Shown here piece by piece: positions 52,318-61,863 of a DNA stretch of 64,000 nt. Origin of the DNA: Viridibacillus sp050278625 (lineage in GTDB: Bacteria; Bacillota; Bacilli; Bacillales_A; Planococcaceae); contig NZ_JBNNTI010000002.1 of the NCBI RefSeq assembly GCF_050278625.1, positions 133,840 through 197,839 on the forward strand, written 5' to 3'. The position numbers were made by a program, and so were the translations under genes. Numbering within the stretch: position 1 is the stretch's first letter; each line of letters begins with the position of its first letter. Under the pieces are notes generated by a model. That model was not told where the DNA came from and made no database searches. It saw only the letters and a program-made list of their open reading frames with translations.

Positions 52318-53340
52318 TTGTCACAGCACGCAGAAAAAGAAATTGTTGAGTCGACATTATTATGCGATAAGAAGGGTAATCTAAATCCCGCTGCCATAGG
52401 ATTCGCTCGAAAACCGATTATCAATAGTAATTTGAAAGGCCATTTCATGCGTAAAAAGAAATGGAATTATTGGTGTGTTTTCGGAGATGAAATTATGTTC
52501 TCTGCAACAATTAGCCATTTAGATTATGCTGCTGTTTGTTTCGTCTATTTCCTTGATTACGAAACGCAACGTTACTTTGAAAAGACGATAACAATTCCAT
52601 TGGGCAATAAAGTGAAAATGCCTACAAACGTATTAGAAACTGTAAATTTCATTCATGAAGATATGAAAATCCAGCTGCTATACGCGCAAAATGAAACACA
52701 AATGACTGTCACTATACCTGATTTTGATGGCGATTTACTACATGCAGACTTAACAATCAAACACCCTGTAAACGACGACTCTCTAAATGTGGTTATCCCT
52801 TGGAATCGCCAAATATTTCAATTCACCGGAAAACACCATTCATTACCAACAAACGGTTACGTTAAAATAGGAGAAAAACGTTATAATTTTCAAGAAGAAG
52901 AGTGTTATGCAGTACTCGACTATGGTCGTGGCATTTGGCCACGTGAAGCAACTTGGAACTGGGCTATGGCTTCCCAAAAATGGAGAGATCACCGGATCGG
53001 CCTAAACTTAGGTGGTCAATGGACAGATGGTACCGGCATGACGGAAAATGCTATATTCCTAGATGGTAAAATGACTAAAATCCATGAAGATGTCATCTTC
53101 GAATACAATACAAAAGATTTTATGCAACCTTGGCATATTAATTCTAAATTCACGGATGACGTTCAACTTACTTTCACACCTTTCTTTGAACGTATCGCTA
53201 CAACAAATGCCAAAGTTATAAAATCTGAAGTTCATCAAATGGTCGGCTATTTCAATGGCCACGTCCGATTAGACAGTGGCTGTTACTTACCTATCCAACA
53301 ACTACTCGGCACCGCAGAAGAACATTTAGCTAAATGGTAA
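52318..53340 (+). CDS. DUF2804 domain-containing protein
   Basis: The 340-residue protein fits DUF2804 over nearly its whole length. Typical stretches are GNLNPAAIGFARKPI near residue 19, WNYWCVFGDEIMFSATISHL near residue 45, YAVLDYGRGIWPREATWNWA near residue 199 (the most conserved part) and GLNLGGQWTDGTGMTENAIF near residue 228. The family has no experimentally defined function, but the fold is similar to lipocalin-like hydroxylases (AttH), which is inference. A TTG start at 52318, seven to eight bases after GAAAGGGTG, is preferred over 52300. A terminator follows. Confidence 0.82.
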   Translation: MSQHAEKEIVESTLLCDKKGNLNPAAIGFARKPIINSNLKGHFMRKKKWNYWCVFGDEIMFSATISHLDYAAVCFVYFLDYETQRYFEKTITIPLGNKVKMPTNVLETVNFIHEDMKIQLLYAQNETQMTVTIPDFDGDLLHADLTIKHPVNDDSLNVVIPWNRQIFQFTGKHHSLPTNGYVKIGEKRYNFQEEECYAVLDYGRGIWPREATWNWAMASQKWRDHRIGLNLGGQWTDGTGMTENAIFLDGKMTKIHEDVIFEYNTKDFMQPWHINSKFTDDVQLTFTPFFERIATTNAKVIKSEVHQMVGYFNGHVRLDSGCYLPIQQLLGTAEEHLAKW

Positions 53341-53382
53341 AAAGGACAGCCTCCTATTTGATTGAGAGGCTGTCCTTTTATT
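53339..53382 (+). terminator. Intrinsic terminator after DUF2804 gene
   Basis: AAAAGGACAGCCTC pairs with GAGGCTGTCCTTTT, followed by ATTTTG. Confidence 0.83.
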
Positions 53383-53429
53383 TTGAGGTACGCTAGAGAT
53401 ATGATGGGATGGTGGGAGTGGATTGTTTT

Positions 53430-53695
53430 TAGTAGCGATAATCTTTCTCCGAGTAGCGATAATCCTCCCTCGAGTAACGATAATTCTCCTGGAGTAGCGA
53501 TAATTTTCCTCGAGTAGCGCTAATCTCCCCCAGTAGCGCTAATCTTTCCTCGAGTAGCGATAGTCTTTCGATAATTCTCCTCCCAGTAGCGCTAGTCTTT
53601 CCCCGAGTAGCGATAATCTCCTCGAGTAGCGCTAATCTTTCCCGAGTAGCGCTAATCTTTCCCGAGTAACGCCAATCTTTCCCTGAGCACATATA
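53430..53695. repeat. Tandem array of about 13 units of 19-22 bp between convergent genes
   Basis: The unit is GAGTAGCGATAATCTTTCCTC with frequent A/C change (GCGATAA or GCGCTAA) and length change in the pyrimidine tract. One partial unit lies at about 53569-53584. The array fills the space between the DUF2804 terminator and the stop codon of the GDPD gene. An ORF across it on the minus strand (SATRERLALLEEI-like) only reflects the repeats. Confidence 0.9.
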
Positions 53696-53700
53696 ATTCA

Positions 53701-54420
53701 TCACCTATTCCCATGCAAATGCATTTTCTCAGGATAATCTGTAAAAACAGCCTCGACTCCGAGTTTTTTCATCAAGTCATAATCTTCTATTGTATTCACT
53801 GTATAAACGCGAACTATATTACCTCGTTCAATTGCTGTTTTAACGGCTTCGCGCTTAGCTGCTACTAATGAAACATGTAATGCATCCGTGCCCAGCATTA
53901 CACCATACTCATGTAAGTTCACTAATATTTTCATGAATAATGCCCCTACTTCATTCTGTGGTGCTTTTTTCAATACTCGTTCGACAATTTCATGATCAAA
54001 TGATGAAAAGACAACTCGGTCTAACATATCATTTTTTTCGAGCATGGCTATTACATCATCTTCTATTCCCTGATATAAAAAGACATCCGTTTTCAATTCA
54101 ATATTAATCATATGATGAGTCGTTTTGAAAATGTCCAATACCTCCTGCAGAGTCGGAATCTTCTCTCCTACAAATTGTTTGCCTTTCCACGACCCAAAAT
54201 CGTATGAGCGTAGTTCTTCAAATGTCATATCACGGATATAGCCATCTCCATTTGAAGTGCGATTGATACGTTCATCATGATTAATCACGAGAACGCCGTC
54301 TTTTGTACGTTGGACATCTAATTCAACACCATATATGGGTAATCCTGCAGCTTCACGGAAAGAGCATAGTGTATTTTCGGGAAAATCACCTGAAGCACCA
54401 CGATGTGCAAATATTTTCAT
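53701..54420 (-). CDS. Glycerophosphodiester phosphodiesterase
   Basis: The 239-residue protein is a TIM-barrel GDPD. Catalytic features are HRGASGDFPENTLCSF at residue 6 (His, Arg, Glu), the metal site GVELDVQRTKDGVLVINHDE near residue 35 (ELD, HD) and INIELK near residue 106. No signal peptide is present, so it is cytoplasmic, hydrolysing glycerophosphodiesters to glycerol-3-phosphate and an alcohol. GGAGGAAA precedes the ATG. It is monocistronic and convergent to the DUF2804 gene. Confidence 0.92.
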   Translation of the reverse strand: MKIFAHRGASGDFPENTLCSFREAAGLPIYGVELDVQRTKDGVLVINHDERINRTSNGDGYIRDMTFEELRSYDFGSWKGKQFVGEKIPTLQEVLDIFKTTHHMINIELKTDVFLYQGIEDDVIAMLEKNDMLDRVVFSSFDHEIVERVLKKAPQNEVGALFMKILVNLHEYGVMLGTDALHVSLVAAKREAVKTAIERGNIVRVYTVNTIEDYDLMKKLGVEAVFTDYPEKMHLHGNR

Positions 54421-54594
54421 AAATTATTTCCTCCAAAGATATATTCGTTAACTTTATGCTACACTTTCTAAATTTTCCAGACAATTGAAAACTTTTACTT
54501 GTACTCTCTGAATTCATGTAGTAATATTTATCATTGCTATCAAAACCCCAACATCTTCAACAGGACGCAAAATTGCCAAATTGGAGGACTGTAA

Positions 54595-56826
54595 ATGACA
54601 CAGAAGCATCCCGATTTTGAACAAGAAGCTCAGCGCCTGGCTTACACAAAACATTATATGCTAAAACTCTTAGAAGAATCCAAACGTGACCTACAATCAG
54701 CACAGGACAGTATTCGAAAATCGATGTCTGATTTAGAATACCTAGATTCAAGTTTAAGCTACCTCAATATTTTAACGAATGCTCGATTTTTTGAAATGGC
54801 ACGTGATCAAAAAGAAGGACTTGAAGCAGTTAAGCAAAAACCTTATTTTGCCCGTATAGACTTTCAAAAGGAAGGCGAACCTGCAGAGAAACTATATATT
54901 GGTAAAACCTCTCTCTTTGATCGTGAAACGCAAGAGCCTATCATCGTCGACTGGCGTTCTCCTGTCGCAAACGTATACTATGACGGGCGCCTTGGTGACC
55001 TTACTTATAAAGTACATGACGAAGAATACAATGGGCACCTCTTTTCAAAACGACAATATAAAATTGAAGAAGGCAAGTTATTAGATGTCCAGGATATTGA
55101 TCTGACAACTAATGATGAACTGTTGCAAGACGCGCTCGCTGGTAAAGCTGATGTACGACTGACTGAGATTGTGTCAACGATTCAGGCTGAACAAAACGAT
55201 GTTATTCGTGCTCACTTAAAACAACCAATACTCGTCCAAGGTGCTGCTGGATCAGGAAAAACGACTATTGCACTCCATAGAATCTCTTATTTCTTATATA
55301 CCATGGGTGAACATTTCAACGCAAAAGAACTTATGATTTTAGCACCTAACCAACTGTTTATCGAATATATTGGCGATGTTTTACCTGAGCTTGGTGTCGA
55401 TCAAATTTGCCAAACGACCTACTCAGATTATGTGCAAAAAGCAACTGATATTAAGCTGAAAATCCAAAATCCAAATGAACAACTTGAAAAACTTGTGAGC
55501 GAAGACACGATCGATTCAACAGTATTATGGCTGACCAGAATGAAAGGTTCCCTTGCTTATCGAGATGTTATGGATCGCTATTTAAAAAGAATCGAATCCG
55601 AAATAGCTGACCAATTCGAAGACGTTTATATTGAAAAGTATCGTATCTTAACAGGATCACATTTAAGAAAACTTTTTTTAAAAGACTTTGCCTATATGCC
55701 AATTGAAAAGCGAATCGACCGTATTAAAGCTGTTCTTCAAAATTATGTAAGACAAAAGAAAAAGCAAATACTACTTTCCTTAAATAAAAGATATGATGAC
55801 ATTTTGGATAAGGCATTGTTCGGTATTCAAGATGCAGACAAACGAAAACAAACAGTGACAAAATGGATTGATGAACGTGATGTACGTATTCCAGCTGTTG
55901 AAAAACAGGCTAAGTCTACTTGCTCAAATTATATGAAGCGCTTTAAAAAGCATAAAATAAAAGCATTGTATCGTGAGTTTTTGACGAATTATGATTTACA
56001 AAAAGAGTTATCTCCCGAATGGTCGGAAGCGGAGAATGAGCAATTTATCAACGCTCATATGAAAGAAACTTGGGCAATAGAAGATTTGGCTGCCATCTTC
56101 TATTTGCATGCTAAAATTAAAGGAGTCAACGAAAGATGGAAAATGCGCGTTGTTTTCATCGATGAGGTGCAAGATTACAGCTTATTCCAGTTAGCGGCTT
56201 TAAAAGAAGGTCTTGAAACGGATATGTTCACTATGGTAGGCGACTTGGCACAAGGAATACATAGCTACCGCTCCTTAACGGACTGGACGCCCGTACGCGA
56301 ACTATTCCCTCGCGCTACTTATAAAACTTTGCAAAAAAGCTATCGTACAACAATTGAAATTATGGCTATTGCAAATGAGATCTTATCGAAAATGGGTGAA
56401 GATTTACCACTTGTAGAACCGGTTGTCCGCCATGGTGATGAACCAACTTTCCATGAGATGAAAACAATTGACCCATTAGCAATTGAAGAAATTCATCAAC
56501 AAATTAGAGCAAAAGGGCATCGTTCCATTGCACTCATTTGTAAAGCAACTGACGAAGCAATGAACTATACAAAGACATTGCAAAATGCCGGCGTATTGGC
56601 ACAAACCTTATCTGAATCATCTGAGATAGATCAAGAAGCGCTTCTTGTCATACCAAGTCATTTAGCAAAGGGTCTAGAGTTCGATGCAGTTATAGTAACA
56701 TCTATCGAAAAACCGTTCCGTGACGTAGCACTTGATCGTAAGCTTTTATATGTAGCGGTTACTCGTGCTATGCATGAACTACATTTAGTTGGTTCTTCAC
56801 GCAGTGCGTTTTTATTAGAAGAATAA
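54595..56826 (+). CDS. helD: RNA polymerase recycling motor HelD
   Basis: The 743-residue protein is a UvrD-like ATPase of the HelD family, which binds RNA polymerase and removes stalled complexes from DNA. The N-terminal coiled-coil arm (YMLKLLEESKRDLQSAQDSI) reaches into the secondary channel. PIIVDWRSPVANVYYDG near residue 113 is typical. Walker A is GAAGSGKTTIALHR near residue 217, Walker B is VVFIDEVQDYS near residue 520, the GDLAQGIHSYRS motif follows near residue 550, and SHLAKGLEFDAVIV and YVAVTRAMHEL occur near the end. GGAGGA precedes the ATG, and a strong terminator follows. Confidence 0.93.
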   Translation: MTQKHPDFEQEAQRLAYTKHYMLKLLEESKRDLQSAQDSIRKSMSDLEYLDSSLSYLNILTNARFFEMARDQKEGLEAVKQKPYFARIDFQKEGEPAEKLYIGKTSLFDRETQEPIIVDWRSPVANVYYDGRLGDLTYKVHDEEYNGHLFSKRQYKIEEGKLLDVQDIDLTTNDELLQDALAGKADVRLTEIVSTIQAEQNDVIRAHLKQPILVQGAAGSGKTTIALHRISYFLYTMGEHFNAKELMILAPNQLFIEYIGDVLPELGVDQICQTTYSDYVQKATDIKLKIQNPNEQLEKLVSEDTIDSTVLWLTRMKGSLAYRDVMDRYLKRIESEIADQFEDVYIEKYRILTGSHLRKLFLKDFAYMPIEKRIDRIKAVLQNYVRQKKKQILLSLNKRYDDILDKALFGIQDADKRKQTVTKWIDERDVRIPAVEKQAKSTCSNYMKRFKKHKIKALYREFLTNYDLQKELSPEWSEAENEQFINAHMKETWAIEDLAAIFYLHAKIKGVNERWKMRVVFIDEVQDYSLFQLAALKEGLETDMFTMVGDLAQGIHSYRSLTDWTPVRELFPRATYKTLQKSYRTTIEIMAIANEILSKMGEDLPLVEPVVRHGDEPTFHEMKTIDPLAIEEIHQQIRAKGHRSIALICKATDEAMNYTKTLQNAGVLAQTLSESSEIDQEALLVIPSHLAKGLEFDAVIVTSIEKPFRDVALDRKLLYVAVTRAMHELHLVGSSRSAFLLEE

Positions 56827-56828
56827 AA

Positions 56829-56886
56829 ATAAAGAGGCATTCCAAAAGTCGATTGCAAACCGACAATTGGAAGCCTCTTTTTATTT
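56829..56886. terminator. Bidirectional terminator between helD and the small basic gene
   Basis: AAAGAGGC, TTCCAA and GTCG pair in register with CGAC, TTGGAA and GCCTCTTT, giving a long interrupted hairpin with T-rich ends on both strands. Confidence 0.83.
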
Positions 56887-57018
56887 CCTCGCAGAGAGAG
56901 GATAATAATTTTGTTTTTTTGAAAAGATATTCATAATCTTTCGGAAGATGCCCTTTTTCTCTTTTTTTAATTGCATTTCGTTTTTTACATCGACTTTTCC
57001 TAGTGCAGGTAATCTCAT
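56881..57018 (-). CDS. Small basic protein of 45 residues
   Basis: The ORF MRLPALGKVDVKNEMQLKKE continues as KKGIFRKIMNIFSKKQNYYP and ends LSARK. It is preceded by AAGGGGAG ten bases before the ATG and followed immediately by the helD terminator hairpin. It is strongly basic (13 Lys/Arg) with an amphipathic middle (GIFRKIMNIFSKK). I do not know the family. The strong ribosome-binding site and tight terminator make it more than a chance ORF. A DNA-, RNA- or membrane-associated microprotein are possible readings. Confidence 0.6.
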   Translation of the reverse strand: MRLPALGKVDVKNEMQLKKEKKGIFRKIMNIFSKKQNYYPLSARK

Positions 57019-57235
57019 TGTAGATCTCCCCTTTGCGATGGTTTTTGTACTTTCTTAACATTACCATTAGTTTATGATTATTATCGACTAATTATGTATA
57101 TTTTTAGAAAAGTTTATTATTAATTCTGAATTTTTAGATGAAATTACAAAAAATAAATGATTTAGATCATTATGACACTAAAACTGTCCTTATATAGCTT
57201 ATCGTTTTAAGCACTTCTTATAATGCCTTTGCAAA

Positions 57236-57278
57236 TTAAAAATACCAAGCAAACCACGATTCGCTTGGTATTTTTTGT
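57236..57278. terminator. Terminator after SGNH hydrolase gene
   Basis: AAAAATACCAAGC pairs with GCTTGGTATTTTT; it works on either strand. The rest of 57019-57235 shows no gene. Confidence 0.83.
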
Positions 57279-57279
57279 A

Positions 57280-57888
57280 TTATTTAAAGATATTCAAAAT
57301 TCTTTGGATGAAACCTTTCTTACTCACATCTTTCATTTTTTTAATTTCTGCTACTATCTCATCCGACAACAAGTCGTAACCTGCCTCTCCGAAATGTAAG
57401 CCATCATCTTTTATACCTACTAAAAGCTCCTTGTAATTTGGCTTATTGTAGAGAATTTCAAAAAAATCGATGACATGACATCCTGTTTCTTCTGCAACAT
57501 CTTTGACTGCTTGACCATATTCTTTCAACCTCTTATTTTTACGGTTTGGTTGTAATGATTCATCAACCGGTGGAGAGGTAATAAGAATTGTGCGATTAGC
57601 TCCAATTTGTTGAACAAAGTAACGGATATTAGACTTAAACGTGCCAATTGGTATTAATTTGTGCTTTGCAGAATCATTCCCTCCAAATAATACCGTAACG
57701 ACATCAGGTTTTTTTGATAGTACATCCTTCTTAAAACGAACTCTAGCTTGCTCCGTTGTATTACCAGATACTCCAGCATTAATAAATTGATGCTGTTTCA
57801 TTTTCAGCTTTAACATGGATGTTAAAACCGGTTTAGGATAGTTTTCTTTACGTGCTGTAATGCTATCTCCAAAACATATGATTTTCAT
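57280..57888 (-). CDS. SGNH/GDSL family hydrolase
   Basis: The 202-residue esterase-like protein has the SGNH blocks. Block I is CFGDSITA (Ser9), the block II glycine is in GVSGNTTEQ near residue 39, block III is VLFGGNDS near residue 65 (Asn), and block V is DDGLHFGEAGYD near residue 161 (Asp and His). No signal peptide is seen, so it is cytoplasmic. The last 30 residues are basic (MKDVSKKGFIQRILNIFK). Substrates of this branch range from acyl esters to acetylated sugars and cannot be told from the sequence. AAGGGGAT precedes the ATG. Confidence 0.9.
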   Translation of the reverse strand: MKIICFGDSITARKENYPKPVLTSMLKLKMKQHQFINAGVSGNTTEQARVRFKKDVLSKKPDVVTVLFGGNDSAKHKLIPIGTFKSNIRYFVQQIGANRTILITSPPVDESLQPNRKNKRLKEYGQAVKDVAEETGCHVIDFFEILYNKPNYKELLVGIKDDGLHFGEAGYDLLSDEIVAEIKKMKDVSKKGFIQRILNIFK

Positions 57889-57925
57889 CTAATAATCCCC
57901 TTATGCTATTTATCTATTCATGAAT

Positions 57926-58789
57926 TTATTTTTTCGCAAAATAATCCACCTGCTGTATTTTCTCAAATCCTGCTCGTTCATAAACAGTTAGTGCTTGCTC
58001 ATTTTCAATCTCAACATCAAGTAAAACTGTCGATTGCTCTTTTTTGACAGCAATATTTTTGACCCATGCTAACAGCGCAGCTCCTATGCCTTGACGGTGG
58101 AAATCAGGATGTACTGCTAGTGCAGTTACCCATTGGATGTCATTCTCTTCAACGGACGTCACTGTACCAACGACTAGCCCATCTTTTTCTGCAACCCATA
58201 ATATGCGACCTTCTCTTGAGGTATTCTCAGCAATTAGATTGTCTGTTTCTTCTGGTAAATCATTAAATCCAGACTCAAAAATAGTAACAAGTGCATCGCG
58301 CTCCCCATTATATAAGCGAATCGTTAAATCACTAGGAATATCTGTATACTCAGCACCTGCTCGTAGTGTCGCTTCTGAAAAACTATACTCATAGCCTTGT
58401 GCTTCGATGAAATTACGCCCCTCTTCACCGTTTAATGTTAGTGCTAATTCACCAACAGTACTGCGCTCAGTAAACCCAGTTGCAATGCTCTCAACTAGTA
58501 GTTTACCTATACCCATTCCACGATACATAGGAGTTACAACTGCTGACCATTCAAATGTATTGAAACCAAACGGATCAACTGCACTAGCTACACCGACTAA
58601 TTCGTCTTTGTCATCATCATAAGCAAGCACTAGAAAGCCATATGCCTCAGGATTGCACCAGCTACTCTCGTTCATCACAATTTTGTATTTTAGTTTATCT
58701 TCAAGTTCAGATTTTTGCAATAACTGTAAAACTTCCTCGTAAGTTTCACCATCAATAGGATATGTTGCTTTCATTATAAAAATATTCAA
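57926..58789 (-). CDS. Protein with two GNAT acetyltransferase domains
   Basis: The 287-residue protein has two GNAT folds. The first (about 5-135) carries VVTPMYRGMGIGKLLVE near residue 85, and the second (about 150-285) carries ALAVHPDFHRQGIGAALLAW near residue 223. Both have the R/Q-x-x-G-x-G/A acetyl-CoA loop, so both could bind cofactor. The C-terminus ends VYERAGFEKIQQ, as usual. Target unknown; such fusions often act on small amines or antibiotics, but that is not shown here. A TTG start at 58789 follows GAGGTGG by seven bases. Confidence 0.88.
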   Translation of the reverse strand: MNIFIMKATYPIDGETYEEVLQLLQKSELEDKLKYKIVMNESSWCNPEAYGFLVLAYDDDKDELVGVASAVDPFGFNTFEWSAVVTPMYRGMGIGKLLVESIATGFTERSTVGELALTLNGEEGRNFIEAQGYEYSFSEATLRAGAEYTDIPSDLTIRLYNGERDALVTIFESGFNDLPEETDNLIAENTSREGRILWVAEKDGLVVGTVTSVEENDIQWVTALAVHPDFHRQGIGAALLAWVKNIAVKKEQSTVLLDVEIENEQALTVYERAGFEKIQQVDYFAKK

Positions 58790-58902
58790 ATTGAAACCAC
58801 CTCATTGTAATTGTTTTGTCATCTAAATGATAACAAATTATCAAATTAGGCGACTACCATTTGGCTTTTACGGGTATTGAATATCGAAATGGAGGTTTTA
58901 CA

Positions 58903-59970
58903 ATGACAAAAAAACGATTAGCTTGGGTTGATGTGACTAAGGGGTTTTTAATGATTTTAGTAGTAGTTGGTCATTTTCCTGGAGACTTGGATCACCCACT
59001 TTTACAATATATCTATTGGTTCCATATGCCAGCGTTCTTCGTGTTGAGTGGATTATTCTTCAAACCGATTTCAAAGGACGAGCCTATTCGTAAAGCTGTT
59101 AAAAAGCGATTTATGCAATTGATGATTCCATACCTATTCTTCCTATTGCTTATTACATGCATTCGTTATGTATTAGCATTCGCTTATGGAAATACCGATA
59201 TTTCATGGTATGTACAGGATTTTAGTACGCTCATTATTGGTGGGCGTTATGCACGAGGATCTTACGGTGTATTCTGGTTTACAACGGTCTTATTCTTTAC
59301 TTATTTATTATTCTTATTACTAACAAAATATTTAAGCCGATTCTATCAATTTAGTATACTTACACTATGCTATATTATCGCTCATATCCAAAGCTACTTT
59401 ATAATAGATGTTATTGGAGGAGCATCTGATAAAACTTCGCAAACTATTCCAATGCTATGGAATTTAGATATTACGCTTATAACAGTGGTCTACTTCGCCA
59501 TTGGCTATTATGCAAAAGATTTACTTTTACACATACAGTTACCCCTCTGGACAGTTTGTACAATTAATGCTCTCTTAGCAATGCGATTAACTTGGGTTGA
59601 TCAATTTGACTATCACTTAAGTTTGAAGTTTATCCATTACAATCATGCGCTATTGGATCTTATCATTCCTTTTATTTTTATCATTGCAATTTTCGGGATA
59701 TTCCAATTCATTACGCGCTTCACACCATTTAAAGCCTTCCATTTTATCGAAATGCAGTCAGTCACTATTATGTATATGCATATTTCAGTAGATAAACAAA
59801 TGAATAATTTTTTTGATTACGGTCTCATTGGCTATACCGTTCTATGTCTGGGTATATCTATCACAGGCTCTATAGTTATAAAGAAATTCATCCCATATGG
59901 ATTATTCTTCATCGGAGATATTCATGCAAAACGCCCTCTTCTCTTTAAGGGAAAATTATTTACCACGTAA
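58903..59970 (+). CDS. Acyltransferase family 3 membrane protein
   Basis: The 355-residue protein has about ten membrane segments and the acyltransferase-3 (OafA/YrhL-like) start: WVDVTKGFLMILVVVGHFPG near residue 8, then YWFHMPAFFVLSGLFFKP near residue 37. The His in VVGH and the SGLFF loop are family hallmarks. Such enzymes move acetyl or other acyl groups onto extracellular polysaccharides, peptidoglycan or lipids. No partner genes for a polysaccharide are adjacent. Its target cannot be named. GGAGG precedes the ATG at 58903. A terminator shared with the next gene follows. Confidence 0.87.
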   Translation: MTKKRLAWVDVTKGFLMILVVVGHFPGDLDHPLLQYIYWFHMPAFFVLSGLFFKPISKDEPIRKAVKKRFMQLMIPYLFFLLLITCIRYVLAFAYGNTDISWYVQDFSTLIIGGRYARGSYGVFWFTTVLFFTYLLFLLLTKYLSRFYQFSILTLCYIIAHIQSYFIIDVIGGASDKTSQTIPMLWNLDITLITVVYFAIGYYAKDLLLHIQLPLWTVCTINALLAMRLTWVDQFDYHLSLKFIHYNHALLDLIIPFIFIIAIFGIFQFITRFTPFKAFHFIEMQSVTIMYMHISVDKQMNNFFDYGLIGYTVLCLGISITGSIVIKKFIPYGLFFIGDIHAKRPLLFKGKLFTT

Positions 59971-60016
59971 ACAAAAAGGCATTCATCCATATGAAATGGG
60001 TGAATACCTTTTCTTT
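59971..60016. terminator. Bidirectional terminator
   Basis: AAAAGGCATTCATCC pairs with GGGTGAATACCTTTT (one mismatch) between convergent genes. Confidence 0.82.
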
Positions 60017-60026
60017 CTACCAACAG

Positions 60027-61850
60027 TTATGCATTGGATTCTTCTAACATTTTATAATATATCCCCTGTTTATCAATCAACTCCTGTTGATTGCCTGCTT
60101 CAATAAGTTCACCTTGTTTCATGACAAAGACGATGTCAGCTTGTCGTACCGTATTCAATCGATGTGCAATAACAAAGCTTGTACGCCCTTGCATTAAACG
60201 TTCTAGAGCTTCTTGGATTTTCAACTCTGTTACCGTATCAATACTACTCGTCGCTTCATCTAACAATAGGATTACAGGGTCTGCTACAAGTGCTCTTGCT
60301 ATAGATAATAACTGCTTTTGACCTTGGCTAATTTCAGCACCATCAGCAGACAGAAATGTATCATAACCATTTTGCAATTTCATAATGAAATCATGGGCAT
60401 TAGCTTTACGTGCGGCTTCTTCCACTTCTTCATCTGTTGCATTTAACTGACCATATCGAATGTTTTCCCTCACCGTTCCTTCAAATAAAAACGGATCTTG
60501 TAAAACAAATGCCATCTGACTGCGCAAATTTTGACGTGACAGTGCTTGAATAGGTGTACCATCAATAGTAATTTCACCTTTATTTACTTCATAGAAACGT
60601 GCGAGTAACTGTAAAATAGTCGTTTTACCAGCCCCAGTAGCACCTACTAAAGCAGCTGTTTGCCCTGCTTCTACATGAAAGCTAACATTTTTTATCGTAT
60701 GTGCTTCATCTGTTTGCTCATATTTGAACGAGACATTGTTGAACTTTACGTCACCTTGTAGTTGATGGGTGATCTTGTCTGAAGCTAAATCCTTCTCTTC
60801 CTCTTCGTTCATAATCCCAAAAACACGTTCTGCACCTGCAATTGCAGATAATACATTATTAAACTGGTTCGCTAAATCGTTTAAAGGGCGCGTAAACTGA
60901 CGTGCATATTCTGAGAATATCACAATCGTCCCAATTGTAACTTGGCCCTTCAAAGCTAATAAACCACCAACTCCTGCAACAATGGCAAAACTTGCATTAT
61001 TTAATAGGTTCATGACCTTTGGAATACCACCTGAGTAAACATTGGACCAAAAGCCAACTTGTCGTAACTTAGTGCTTTTCTCTGCAAATTCTTCAATCAT
61101 ACGCTGCTCCTGAGAAAATGCTTTAACAATTCGTTGTCCTGAAATCGACTCCTCAATCATCCCATTTAACGCACCTAATGCTGTTTGCTGTTCTTTAAAT
61201 AACTTACCAGTACGGCGTGTAATCCATCTTGTAGCAATGAACATAACTGGAATAATGATCATCGTCAATAATGTTAATAGTGGACTCATTGAGAGCATAA
61301 CAACTAGCGTCCCGACTAATGTTAAAACACTTGAGAATACTTGAATAAATGTACTATTCAAGGTCGAACTAACATTCTCAATATCATTTGTCATGCGACT
61401 CATTAACTCGCCATGTTGACGCTTATCAAAAAATGTAATTGGTAGCTTTTGCAACTTTGTAAATAGAGCTGTACGCATACGATAAATTGTTTGTTGTGCA
61501 ATACCAATCATCCAATAATTTTGGAGAAACAAAGATAATGACAAACCTAGATAGATCGCGATCAAACCAAATATTAGCTTAGACAAGCCTGCAAACTGAG
61601 TTTTCATAATGTGATTATCAATAATTTTACCAATTAAATAAGGACCTAGTAATGAGAATACCGAGCTCGCTACTACCATTAGTAAAACAACAATTAATAG
61701 TGCACGTTGTTCATCAACAATTCGCCAAATATGGCCTAGAGTTGAACTCCAATTTGTTGCACGGTCCACCTTCTTCTTTCGTTGCCTTTGAATATCTTCT
61801 TTCGTCAAAATATTTTTATAGCCAAAAGGTTCTCGAATCGATTTAAGCAT
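60027..61850 (-). CDS. ABC exporter half-transporter, YfiC-like
   Basis: The protein (about 607 residues) fuses an ABC type 1 membrane domain (six helices, about 50-330) with an ATPase domain. Walker A is GATGAGKTTILQLL near residue 402, the signature SQGQKQLLSIARAL near 505, Walker B VILLLDEATSSID near 526 and the H-loop IAHRL near 559. It overlaps the end of the partner gene upstream and follows it in an operon, so the two probably form a heterodimeric multidrug-type exporter like B. subtilis YfiB-YfiC. The start at 61850 is nine bases after AGGAGG. Confidence 0.88.
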   Translation of the reverse strand: MLKSIREPFGYKNILTKEDIQRQRKKKVDRATNWSSTLGHIWRIVDEQRALLIVVLLMVVASSVFSLLGPYLIGKIIDNHIMKTQFAGLSKLIFGLIAIYLGLSLSLFLQNYWMIGIAQQTIYRMRTALFTKLQKLPITFFDKRQHGELMSRMTNDIENVSSTLNSTFIQVFSSVLTLVGTLVVMLSMSPLLTLLTMIIIPVMFIATRWITRRTGKLFKEQQTALGALNGMIEESISGQRIVKAFSQEQRMIEEFAEKSTKLRQVGFWSNVYSGGIPKVMNLLNNASFAIVAGVGGLLALKGQVTIGTIVIFSEYARQFTRPLNDLANQFNNVLSAIAGAERVFGIMNEEEEKDLASDKITHQLQGDVKFNNVSFKYEQTDEAHTIKNVSFHVEAGQTAALVGATGAGKTTILQLLARFYEVNKGEITIDGTPIQALSRQNLRSQMAFVLQDPFLFEGTVRENIRYGQLNATDEEVEEAARKANAHDFIMKLQNGYDTFLSADGAEISQGQKQLLSIARALVADPVILLLDEATSSIDTVTELKIQEALERLMQGRTSFVIAHRLNTVRQADIVFVMKQGELIEAGNQQELIDKQGIYYKMLEESNA

Positions 61851-61863
61851 TATCATCCACCTC

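Noticed and set aside
53429..53704. ORF of 91 codons across the second tandem array
   Set aside because: It is a by-product of the repeats, lacks a ribosome-binding site and overlaps the GDPD stop.
57138..57200. 19-codon ORF (MKLQKINDLDHYD...)
   Set aside because: There is no ribosome-binding site and no terminator link.
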